The notes under the pieces: model-generated
Told to the model about the DNA's origin: nothing
Database searches by the model: none
What the model saw: the letters and a program-made list of their open reading frames with translations, nothing else
In this document: positions 1-5,393 of the stretch, one piece after another
How the letters are laid out: each line of letters starts with the position of its first letter
How positions within the stretch are numbered: the stretch's first letter is position 1
Translations under genes and position numbers: made by a program
NCBI GenBank assembly: GCA_013002645.1
Contig: JABDJF010000148.1
Span: 1-5,970, forward strand
Direction: 5' to 3'
DNA from: Myxococcales bacterium
Lineage (GTDB): Bacteria; Myxococcota_A; Polyangia; Polyangiales; Houyiibacteriaceae
Length of the DNA stretch: 5,970 nucleotides

Positions 1-1431
1 GGCTAGCGGACGTTCATCCCATTTCTCGTCGGGGATGCCAACCACGGCCGCCTCGACGACTTCCGGGTGGGCGATGATGGCGTTTTCGAGCTCGACCGAG
101 GAGATCCATTCACCGCCCGACTTGATGACGTCCTTGGCGCGGTCGGTAATCTGAGCATAGCCCCGTGCATCGACGAAGCCGACGTCGCCAGTTCGAAGCC
201 AGCCGTCGTGAAACTTCTCCGCGTCGTCGACGCCGTAATAGCTGCCGGTCACCCAGGGCCCGCGAACTTCAATCTCGCCCACCGACTCGCCGTCCCACGG
301 CAGCGTGCCGCCCGCATCGTCGACGATGCGCAGCTCGATCCCAGCAACAGGGCGCCCCGTTCGGCTCCGATATCGCCAAGCGTCTTCGCCTTTGATATCA
401 TGCGGCACCGATGCGATCGTCCCGACAGGGCTGGTTTCCGTCATGCCCCAGAGCTGCAGAATCGTGACGCCGTAGCGCTCGTCGAATGCGCGCATCAAAG
501 ACTCGGGAACGGCTGAGCCACCGCAGATGACCAAGCGGAACGAAGACAAATCGATGTCGGTGCGCTCTCCATAGTGGAGAACGCCGGTCCAAATACTCGG
601 CACGGCACCGGCGAGCGTCGGGCGATGACGCTCGATCATGCCTACCAGAGGCTCCGGTTGCAGATACTGCGCCGGCTGGAGGAAATCGGTGCCAACCCAC
701 CAGCCCGCATAAGGCAGCCCCCAGCAGTTCGCATGGAACATCGGCACGATCGTGAGGATCATGTCGCTTTCGTTCAGGCCGGCGACCGCACCGGAGGTGA
801 GCGCATAGGAGTGGAGGACCGTCGAGCGGTGGCTGTAAACCACGCCTTTGGGATCCCCGGTCGTGCCACTCGTATACGCCATCGACGCCGGCGCGCGCTC
901 GTCGAGCAGCGGCCAATCGATACCCGGAGATTGAGACGACAAAAGGTCCTCGTATCGGTGAAGCGTTGCATGCGGCGCATCGCGTAGGGGCGCATCGTCG
1001 CCGCTCCCGACCACGATGATGTGCTCGACCGTCTTCAGCTCTTTGGCAACTTGCCCGAGCAACGGCACGAGCGTGTCATCGACGATGATGACTTTGTCCG
1101 CCGCGTGATTGACCACGAAGGCCAGCTGCTCGGGAAACAGCCGGATGTTGAGCGTGTGCATGACGGCGCCCATCGAAGAGATTGCGAAGTACGCCTCGAG
1201 ATGCTCTTGGCTGTTCCAGCAGAATGTGCCGACGCGTTCCTCGCGCTGGACGCCGAGCTCCATGAGTGCTTTGGCGAGTCGTTCCGTGCGATCGGCGACT
1301 TCGGCATAGCTGGCCACCCGGTCCCCACCCTCACCAACGGTGACCACCCGGCTGCTTTGGTACAAACGCCGACCATGCTCGAACAAATCCGAGATCAGGA
1401 GCGGCCGGTCCATCATCGTCGAGAAGCTCAC
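1..1431 (-). CDS. AlkK-like medium/long-chain fatty-acid--CoA ligase (3' end cut by window edge)
   Basis: ATP-dependent acyl-CoA ligase of the ANL adenylating superfamily; it would activate a fatty acid through an acyl-AMP intermediate and transfer it to CoA, feeding beta-oxidation or lipid synthesis. The frame is open for 477 codons from a GTG at 1431 to the edge. Seen: phosphate-binding loop [11 protein letters not shown] (residues 186-196), [10 protein letters not shown], the A5-type motif WGMTETSP (328-335), GWLRTGDVG with the ribose-binding Asp at 416, and [15 protein letters not shown] (430-444) with hinge residues. The last visible residues, [13 protein letters not shown], match the position just before the C-terminal subdomain, so some 60-70 residues including the catalytic A10 lysine lie outside. 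The N-terminal and central sequence resembles Pseudomonas AlkK from memory, favouring medium-chain substrates, but chain length cannot be fixed from sequence. The GTG is chosen because AAGGAGG lies 5 bases upstream; the next ATGs (residues 6-7) are too far. It lies 29 bases behind the CDGSH gene, probably co-transcribed. Confidence 0.95.
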   Translation of the reverse strand, partial: MSFSTMMDRPLLISDLFEHGRRLYQSSRVVTVGEGGDRVASYAEVADRTERLAKALMELGVQREERVGTFCWNSQEHLEAYFAISSMGAVMHTLNIRLFPEQLAFVVNHAADKVIIVDDTLVPLLGQVAKELKTVEHIIVVGSGDDAPLRDAPHATLHRYEDLLSSQSPGIDWPLLDERAPASMAYTSGTTGDPKGVVYSHRSTVLHSYALTSGAVAGLNESDMILTIVPMFHANCWGLPYAGWWVGTDFLQPAQYLQPEPLVGMIERHRPTLAGAVPSIWTGVLHYGERTDIDLSSFRLVICGGSAVPESLMRAFDERYGVTILQLWGMTETSPVGTIASVPHDIKGEDAWRYRSRTGRPVAGIELRIVDDAGGTLPWDGESVGEIEVRGPWVTGSYYGVDDAEKFHDGWLRTGDVGFVDARGYAQITDRAKDVIKSGGEWISSVELENAIIAHPEVVEAAVVGIPDEKWDERPLA

Positions 1432-1436
1432 CTAGA

Positions 1437-1443
1437 CCTCCTT
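1437..1443 (-). promoter_or_regulatory. Ribosome binding site of the acyl-CoA ligase
   Basis: AAGGAGG on the minus strand, 5 bases before the GTG start at 1431. It is a near-perfect anti-16S complement, the strongest in the window, and it decides the GTG start. It sits in the 29-base gap after the CDGSH stop codon, so no separate promoter is needed to explain expression of the ligase. Confidence 0.85.
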
Positions 1444-1460
1444 CAGCTCAACAACGGCGC

Positions 1461-2114
1461 TCAGTCGGCCTGGAAGCCCGCCGCCTTGTGTGCGCCGTCG
1501 CAAAACGGCTTGTTCTGCGAATGGCCACAGCGGCAAAGCGCTGCTTTCTTCCCGGTCCAAGATTTGCGCCCGCTTGCCGCAACGATGGTGAAGTTGCCGC
1601 TGAGCAAGAGCGGCCCGTTGGGAGCGCGGCCGACCTTGAGGGTCCCGCCCCGCGCTTCGAAACCTTCCCCGCTGTCTCCGACCGCTCCATAGTCTTTGAA
1701 GCCCGCCTCTTCGTGGCTGTTGTCGCAGAACGGTTTGTTCTTCGATTGCCCGCAACGGCAAAGCGCCGCGCGAAAGCGAACGCCGGGCATGTCTTCGGCG
1801 GCACCGTCCACGTCCAAGTCTCCGCGAACGTAGAGCGGGCCATTGTACGTCACGTAGACGGCGTTTTCGGCATCGGGGACCTCGTGGCCGCCTCCGTCTT
1901 TGCGCTCGTACGTCAATGCGCCCGTAGGACAGCGACCGACCACTTCCGCAACCTCATCTGGGTCGACCAGGTCGGGCTGACACCAGGGTTGCCGGCCGCC
2001 GATGAAGAGCTCGTTGCGGGCCCGGCCGCACTCACCGATGTGAATGCACAGGCGCCCGTCCCAATGGACATCGGACTTGGCGCCGGGGTACGTGACAACC
2101 TTCTTATCGCTCAT
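1461..2114 (-). CDS. Triple-cluster iron-sulfur protein: YjdI-like [4Fe-4S] domain fused to two CDGSH domains
   Basis: A 217-residue soluble protein with no signal peptide or membrane segment. Residues 1-72 form a Fer4_19/YjdI-like divergent [4Fe-4S] domain with Cys23, Cys29, Cys45 and Cys62 (LCIHIGEC, PWCQP, RCPTGAL). Residues about 85-140 form a CDGSH domain with ligands Cys119, Cys121, Cys130 and His134. Residues about 160-215 form a second CDGSH domain with Cys194, Cys196, Cys205 and His209. CDGSH (mitoNEET-type) domains bind redox-active [2Fe-2S] clusters through three Cys and one His, so the protein should carry one [4Fe-4S] and two [2Fe-2S] clusters and act in electron transfer or Fe-S/redox sensing; the partner is unknown. 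The first CDGSH has Asn at the usual Gly (CDNSH); the second reads CDGAH. Start ATG is supported by AGGAG 7 bases upstream. It is first gene of a probable operon with the acyl-CoA ligase and is divergent from the cation efflux gene. Confidence 0.93.
   Translation of the reverse strand: MSDKKVVTYPGAKSDVHWDGRLCIHIGECGRARNELFIGGRQPWCQPDLVDPDEVAEVVGRCPTGALTYERKDGGGHEVPDAENAVYVTYNGPLYVRGDLDVDGAAEDMPGVRFRAALCRCGQSKNKPFCDNSHEEAGFKDYGAVGDSGEGFEARGGTLKVGRAPNGPLLLSGNFTIVAASGRKSWTGKKAALCRCGHSQNKPFCDGAHKAAGFQAD
1499..1545. repeat. Internal repeat copy A (second CDGSH motif)
   Basis: DNA encoding the CRCGHSQNKPFC core. Over the first 46 bases it matches copy B at 1724 at 38 positions by eye. The offset is exactly 225 bases (75 codons), so it reflects an in-frame domain duplication inside one gene rather than a mobile repeat. 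Confidence 0.7.
1724..1770. repeat. Internal repeat copy B (first CDGSH motif)
   Basis: DNA encoding the CRCGQSKNKPFC core, partner of the copy at 1499. Most differences fall at synonymous or lightly constrained positions, as expected for duplicated domains under selection on the cluster ligands. Confidence 0.7.
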
Positions 2115-2121
2115 GGGGTTT

Positions 2122-2126
2122 CTCCT
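2122..2126 (-). promoter_or_regulatory. Ribosome binding site of the CDGSH protein
   Basis: AGGAG on the minus strand, 7 bases before the ATG at 2114. Spacing is normal and supports this start. Confidence 0.75.
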
Positions 2127-2138
2127 GATGGTAGGGCC

Positions 2139-2149
2139 GTGTCGGACAC
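2139..2149. repeat. Short inverted repeat GTGTC-G-GACAC
   Basis: Five-base arms around a single central base, perfectly palindromic, located 25 bases upstream of the CDGSH start codon. Its position fits a half-site operator for a dimeric regulator, but 5-base arms occur by chance in GC-rich DNA. No known regulator consensus is recognised. Confidence 0.25.
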
Positions 2150-2250
2150 CACGCTGAAGTCGGATTTCTACTACAGCGAATGGGAAACCACTACCGCGAA
2201 CTGCCGCTGGATCGCGCGAGGCTCGAGGGCGTGGTACGCAAGCTGTCCAG

Positions 2251-3171
2251 ATGGGGAATCACCACCATCACGCCACCGACGCCGATGTCCAGGGCAACCG
2301 TCGACGATTGTCCATCGCGCTTGCGCTGACGGCCGCGTACATGGTTGCCGAAGTCGTCGGGGGCCTCGCAGCCAACTCCTTGGCCCTTCTCGCCGACGCG
2401 GGGCACATGTTTTCAGACGCAGCCGCGCTCGGCCTCTCTGTGATGGCGGTGACCCTGGCTCAGCGCCCGGCCACCACGCAGCGTACCTACGGTTTTCACC
2501 GGGCTGAGATTCTCGCCGCGCTCGTGAACGGGGCTGCGCTAGTCGCCCTGTCCGTATTGATCGCGCGAGAGGCTTGGGAACGCCTCGCCCACCCCCCCGA
2601 AGTGCAAGGCGGGTTGATGCTGGCGGTGGCCGGAGGTGGTCTCGCGATCAACTTGGCAAACCTGATGATCCTCAGCGGTGGCCGCGAGAGCAATCTCAAC
2701 GTACGCGGCGCCTGGCTACATGTCATGGCAGACACCTTGGGAAGCGTCGGCGCGATGTCCGCTGGAGTCGTGATCTACCTCTTTGGGTGGCGCTGGGCCG
2801 ACCCGGTCGCATCCTTCGCAATCGCCTCGCTCGTCTTGTACTCAGCCTGGGGACTCGTCCGAGAAACCCTCGACGTGCTCATGGAAGGCGTGCCAAAGGG
2901 CATCTCCATCCAAGACGTGACCTCGGCCCTCGAGGAGCTTCCAGGCGTATTGGATACCCACGATCTGCACGTTTGGTCGCTGACCAGCGGGCGAAACATC
3001 GCGACGGCCCATCTGATCATCGCAGAAGACGCGGACCACCAGAGCATCATCGATGCGGCAAACCGGACTCTCGCGCTGCGCTTTGCCATCGAGCACGCGA
3101 CCATCCAGGTCGAGCACGACGCGCTGGCGAGCCAATGCAATCCGTGCAGCCCGGCCGCCTCCCCGAGCTAA
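2251..3171 (+). CDS. Cation diffusion facilitator family transporter, CzcD/ZitB-like Zn2+ efflux
   Basis: A 306-residue inner-membrane antiporter that would export Zn2+ (possibly other divalent cations) in exchange for H+. Residues 20-205 hold about six transmembrane helices; residues 206-306 form the cytoplasmic ferredoxin-like dimerisation domain (VLDTHDLHVWSLTSG about 245-259, HLIIAEDADH). The transport site is of HDHD type: His52 and Asp56 in DAGHMFSDAAAL, His157 and Asp161 in LHVMADTLGS. His at the first position is typical of zinc-preferring CzcD, ZitB and animal ZnT proteins, whereas YiiP has Asp. The family's YGFHRAEILAALVNG motif is at 80-94. The N-terminus carries four consecutive His (4-7), common in this subfamily, and the tail carries CNPC, a possible extra metal ligand pair. 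No upstream in-frame start is seen, and no Shine-Dalgarno is evident, so translation may be weak or depend on unusual initiation. It is divergent from the CDGSH gene and ends 7 bases from the convergent CWC gene. Confidence 0.94.
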   Translation: MGNHHHHATDADVQGNRRRLSIALALTAAYMVAEVVGGLAANSLALLADAGHMFSDAAALGLSVMAVTLAQRPATTQRTYGFHRAEILAALVNGAALVALSVLIAREAWERLAHPPEVQGGLMLAVAGGGLAINLANLMILSGGRESNLNVRGAWLHVMADTLGSVGAMSAGVVIYLFGWRWADPVASFAIASLVLYSAWGLVRETLDVLMEGVPKGISIQDVTSALEELPGVLDTHDLHVWSLTSGRNIATAHLIIAEDADHQSIIDAANRTLALRFAIEHATIQVEHDALASQCNPCSPAASPS

Positions 3172-3178
3172 ACCCGGC

Positions 3179-3391
3179 TCAGCCTTCTGACCGATCGCGG
3201 CTTGCGCACTGCGCGCAGATGCAGATCTTTCCCTGCGCTTCGGGAGGAATCGACGCCAACGCGCTGGAGCTCATCGTAGCCGTCATGCACCAACACGAAT
3301 CCGGATCGCGACCCGCAGCGACGGCGCAATCGTTGCTCTTTCCGCAGAGCGGACACTTCATTTCATCATCGTAGCTAGGACGTTTGTTCAT
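3179..3391 (-). CDS. Small cysteine-rich CWC family protein
   Basis: A 70-residue cytoplasmic protein with eight Cys: CPLCG (13, 16), Cys22, CWC (33, 35), CICAQC (57, 59, 62). The order CPxCG ... C ... CWC ... CxCxxC and the segment ALASIPPEAQGKICICAQC match the cysteine-rich CWC family (Pfam-type Cys_rich_CWC). The family's biochemical role is not established; the spacing suggests zinc or another metal bound by four-Cys sites. Its ATG overlaps the stop codon of the upstream membrane-protein gene (ATGA, shared bases 3388-3391), and only a weak GGA-type ribosome site precedes it, so translation is probably coupled. It is the last gene of the nhaA operon. Its stop lies 7 bases from that of the convergent efflux gene, and no clear hairpin terminator separates the two. 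Confidence 0.85.
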   Translation of the reverse strand: MNKRPSYDDEMKCPLCGKSNDCAVAAGRDPDSCWCMTATMSSSALASIPPEAQGKICICAQCASRDRSEG

Positions 3392-4029
3392 TCCATTTCC
3401 GTGATGGCTTCGATTTCGGTGAACCGCTGTTGGTAGAGCTCTTCGATGTAGGAATGCATGTCGTTTAGCCTCACGATCTGTTTTTCCGGAGAGGCTTCTT
3501 TCTCGTTCGCGTCACAGAGCTTGGACAGTTGCTCGACCGCCTCGAGCGAGCTGCTCGCGCGAGTTGCGGAAATCGCCACCAGCGCAGTCATCGCCAGCGC
3601 CGGCAACGCAACCATCAAGAGACGCGACCAAGCCCCTGGGGGTGTTCGCTGAACCATCCAGGGCGTCATCACGACCAAGAGAATCGCCGCCAGGCTGGCC
3701 AGAATCCAGGGGCCGTGGCGGTGCCAAACGTGCTTCCACGCGCCTGCGGTTCGCTCCAGGCGCGCCTGGTTGCACGGATCGGAATCCTTCAGGTAGCGAA
3801 GCTCGTCCTCCACGGCGTCGGCGAGGTCCTCGGCCAGGCGTTCGTTCAGACTCACGCGCGAAAGGTCCACGGCGCGCGCTTCAGAACGGTTCTCCGGAGG
3901 CACCATCGAGAAGCGGTTCACATAGACCGTCCGGCCGGAGGCGGTCGTATACGAGTAGAATACCGGCGCCGATTGAGCCTGAGCGATTCCCGCAAGCGCT
4001 AGCACCGAGACTACGATGAGAATGCGCAT
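3388..4029 (-). CDS. Exported membrane protein with two transmembrane helices, unknown function
   Basis: A 213-residue protein I do not recognise at full length. Residues 1-18 are a signal peptide ending in AQA, with likely cleavage before Gln19. Residues 20-60 (VFYSYTTASGRTVYVNRFS and a proline-rich continuation) loosely resemble the short beta-rich DUF4124-type domain of exported proteobacterial proteins; this link is tentative. An acidic amphipathic stretch follows (61-85). Hydrophobic helices lie at about 107-126 and 137-154, joined by a loop with Arg128 and Arg136, fitting a cytoplasmic hairpin turn; the remainder (155-213) would be periplasmic and is rich in Glu with coiled-coil character. 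Its only two Cys, 86 and 172, would then both face the periplasm. The start ATG overlaps the nhaA stop as TGATG, with AAAAGGAA just upstream, and its end overlaps the CWC gene. The coupling suggests a role tied to the antiporter or membrane ion homeostasis, which is inference. Confidence 0.85.
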   Translation of the reverse strand: MRILIVVSVLALAGIAQAQSAPVFYSYTTASGRTVYVNRFSMVPPENRSEARAVDLSRVSLNERLAEDLADAVEDELRYLKDSDPCNQARLERTAGAWKHVWHRHGPWILASLAAILLVVMTPWMVQRTPPGAWSRLLMVALPALAMTALVAISATRASSSLEAVEQLSKLCDANEKEASPEKQIVRLNDMHSYIEELYQQRFTEIEAITEME

Positions 4030-5357
4030 CAGTTCCTTTTAGCAACGGAAGAGAGAATCATCATCCCGATGACAGCGCTGAGAAACGAGCCAAGTATGAT
4101 TCCGATCTTAGCCGAGACCAAGAGCTCTCCAGAGAGGCCAAGCGATGCGATGAAGAGCGCCATGGTGAAGCCGATGCCGCCGAGGAATGCCGCGCCGAGC
4201 AGGACCGGCCAGCTCACGCCCTCCGGCCGCGTCGCCCAACCGAGCTTCACCGTCAGCCACGAAGCGCCGAAGATCCCGATGGGCTTACCGAGAAGCAGCC
4301 CTGCGGCCACTGCGAGGGACACAGGCTCGCCAATTCGATCGAGCTCGATTTCGACGCCGGCATTTGCGAGCGCAAAGAGCGGCATGATCGCGAACGCAAC
4401 CCATGGGTGAAGCGCTGTCTCGAGTCGAAACAGGGGTGAGACGGCCTCTCGAGAGGCAAACGACAGGTCTGCGACGAGCTCTCTGGCGCGTTCGATGCTG
4501 GTCTCTGGCTTGCGGAGCGTGTCGTTCACGTGCCGCAGGAAACCGAGGAACTGCGCACCACCGAGCCAAGGATGCGCAGGCGTCAGAAGACCGACTGCGA
4601 CACCGGCAATGGTGGGGTGTACTCCTGATTCGAGTGTGCAGAGCCATACCCAGAAGCCGGCGATTACGTAGATGCCGATCGAGCGAACGCCAAGTCGGCT
4701 CATCAGGATGATCGCGGCAATTCCAACGACTGCGGCGGCCAGCCAGGTCATACTGATCGACTCGGTATAAAAGAAGGCAATCACCACTACCGCCATGAGG
4801 TCATCGACGATCGCCAGGGAGAGCATCAGGATGCTCAGCCCACGAGGGATGCGATTGCCTAGGAGCGACAGGCAACCCACGACGAACGCGATGTCCGTCG
4901 CCATTGGGACCGCCCAGCCTCGCTCCCCCGCCTCGCCGTATTGAAACACGAGATAGATCGCCACCGGCGCAACCACGCCTCCCAGCGCCGCCGCGACAGG
5001 CAGGGCGACCTTTCGGCGATCACTCAGCTCACCGATGACCATCTCTCGCTTGATCTCCAGGCCGATGACGAAGAAAAAGATCGCCATGAGCCCGTCGTTG
5101 ATCCAATGCGCAAGCGAGTGTGAGAGCGCGAGGTCACCAACAGCAAAGCGAAGCTCGTGGTGCCAGAAGGCGTCGTAGGTTTCAGCGTAGGGCGAGTTGG
5201 CAGCGACCAGAGCAATGGCGGTGCACACCAGCAGGAAGATCCCGCTCGCCGACTGGATGTGTGTGAACGCCTGTAGCGGCCGTTGGAGATGCTGAATCGG
5301 ACGATTCGGCAGGTGGGTGATCCTCGAAAAAGAGAGCTCTTCGTTGCCCATCGGCAT
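4029..5357 (-). CDS. nhaA: Na+/H+ antiporter NhaA
   Basis: A 442-residue inner-membrane antiporter that expels Na+ (or Li+) in exchange for protons, for salt tolerance and pH homeostasis. Key family motifs are present: FFFVIGLEIKREMVIGEL (94-111), ATDIAF with Asp155 (equivalent to E. coli Asp133), AIVDDL with Asp185-Asp186 (the cation-binding Asp163-Asp164 pair), LLLGKPIGI with Lys358 (Lys300 equivalent) and GGIGFTMALFIASL (393-406). About twelve hydrophobic segments are visible. It is somewhat longer than the E. coli protein (388 residues), with a hydrophilic N-terminal extension of about 35 residues and a longer central loop (263-310). The frame stays open upstream to 5699, but that part is low-complexity, unlike NhaA, and overlaps the divergent hydrolase, so it is excluded. 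The start could be either the ATG at 5357 or the one at 5351; AAGG at 5360-5363 is better spaced (8 bases) for the latter. It is first gene of a coupled three-gene operon. Confidence 0.96.
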   Translation of the reverse strand: MPMGNEELSFSRITHLPNRPIQHLQRPLQAFTHIQSASGIFLLVCTAIALVAANSPYAETYDAFWHHELRFAVGDLALSHSLAHWINDGLMAIFFFVIGLEIKREMVIGELSDRRKVALPVAAALGGVVAPVAIYLVFQYGEAGERGWAVPMATDIAFVVGCLSLLGNRIPRGLSILMLSLAIVDDLMAVVVIAFFYTESISMTWLAAAVVGIAAIILMSRLGVRSIGIYVIAGFWVWLCTLESGVHPTIAGVAVGLLTPAHPWLGGAQFLGFLRHVNDTLRKPETSIERARELVADLSFASREAVSPLFRLETALHPWVAFAIMPLFALANAGVEIELDRIGEPVSLAVAAGLLLGKPIGIFGASWLTVKLGWATRPEGVSWPVLLGAAFLGGIGFTMALFIASLGLSGELLVSAKIGIILGSFLSAVIGMMILSSVAKRN

Positions 5358-5393
5358 CGCCTTATCGCGGAACGTGCAAGAAGGCCAGGGGCT
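5358..5393. promoter_or_regulatory. Compact 36-base divergent start region between nhaA and the hydrolase
   Basis: It holds AAGG for nhaA (minus strand, 5360-5363) and AAGAAGG for the hydrolase (plus strand, 5378-5384, 9 bases before its ATG). It is too short for two independent promoters, so at least one promoter must lie inside the opposing gene. No -10/-35 elements are convincing. Confidence 0.5.

Larger units (their letters stand above)
2115..2250. promoter_or_regulatory. Divergent intergenic region between CDGSH operon and CDF efflux gene
   Basis: This 136-base stretch must hold the promoters for both directions, since the flanking genes diverge. I cannot identify a convincing -35/-10 pair on either strand; the region is nearly as GC-rich as the genes. 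It holds the AGGAG of the CDGSH gene and a short perfect dyad at 2139-2149. It can also be read as short open frames with coding-like third positions (see findings), so part of it may be degenerate coding sequence. The boundaries are simply the flanking start codons. Confidence 0.5.

Noticed and set aside
398..916. A 172-codon minus-strand frame inside the acyl-CoA ligase
   Set aside because: It is a shifted frame of the ligase: the same bases read in the ligase frame give [11 protein letters not shown] and WGMTETSP.
1..1431. Possible frameshift or broken ligase gene
   Set aside because: Translation from the GTG at 1431 is uninterrupted for 477 codons with all expected motifs in order; the gene is only cut by the window edge.
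2251..2271. MGNHHHH start resembling an engineered His tag
   Set aside because: Natural cation diffusion facilitators often start with His-rich segments, and no vector sequence surrounds it.
1488..2507. A 339-codon plus-strand open frame spanning the CDGSH gene, the intergenic region and the efflux gene start
   Set aside because: It is antisense to the clearly functional CDGSH gene and out of frame with the efflux gene; the translation is Arg/Ala-rich with no recognisable motif, as expected for a shadow in GC-rich DNA.
2574..3374. A 266-codon plus-strand frame across the efflux gene and CWC region
   Set aside because: Arg/Pro-rich translation, no motif, and overlap with two recognised genes in other frames.
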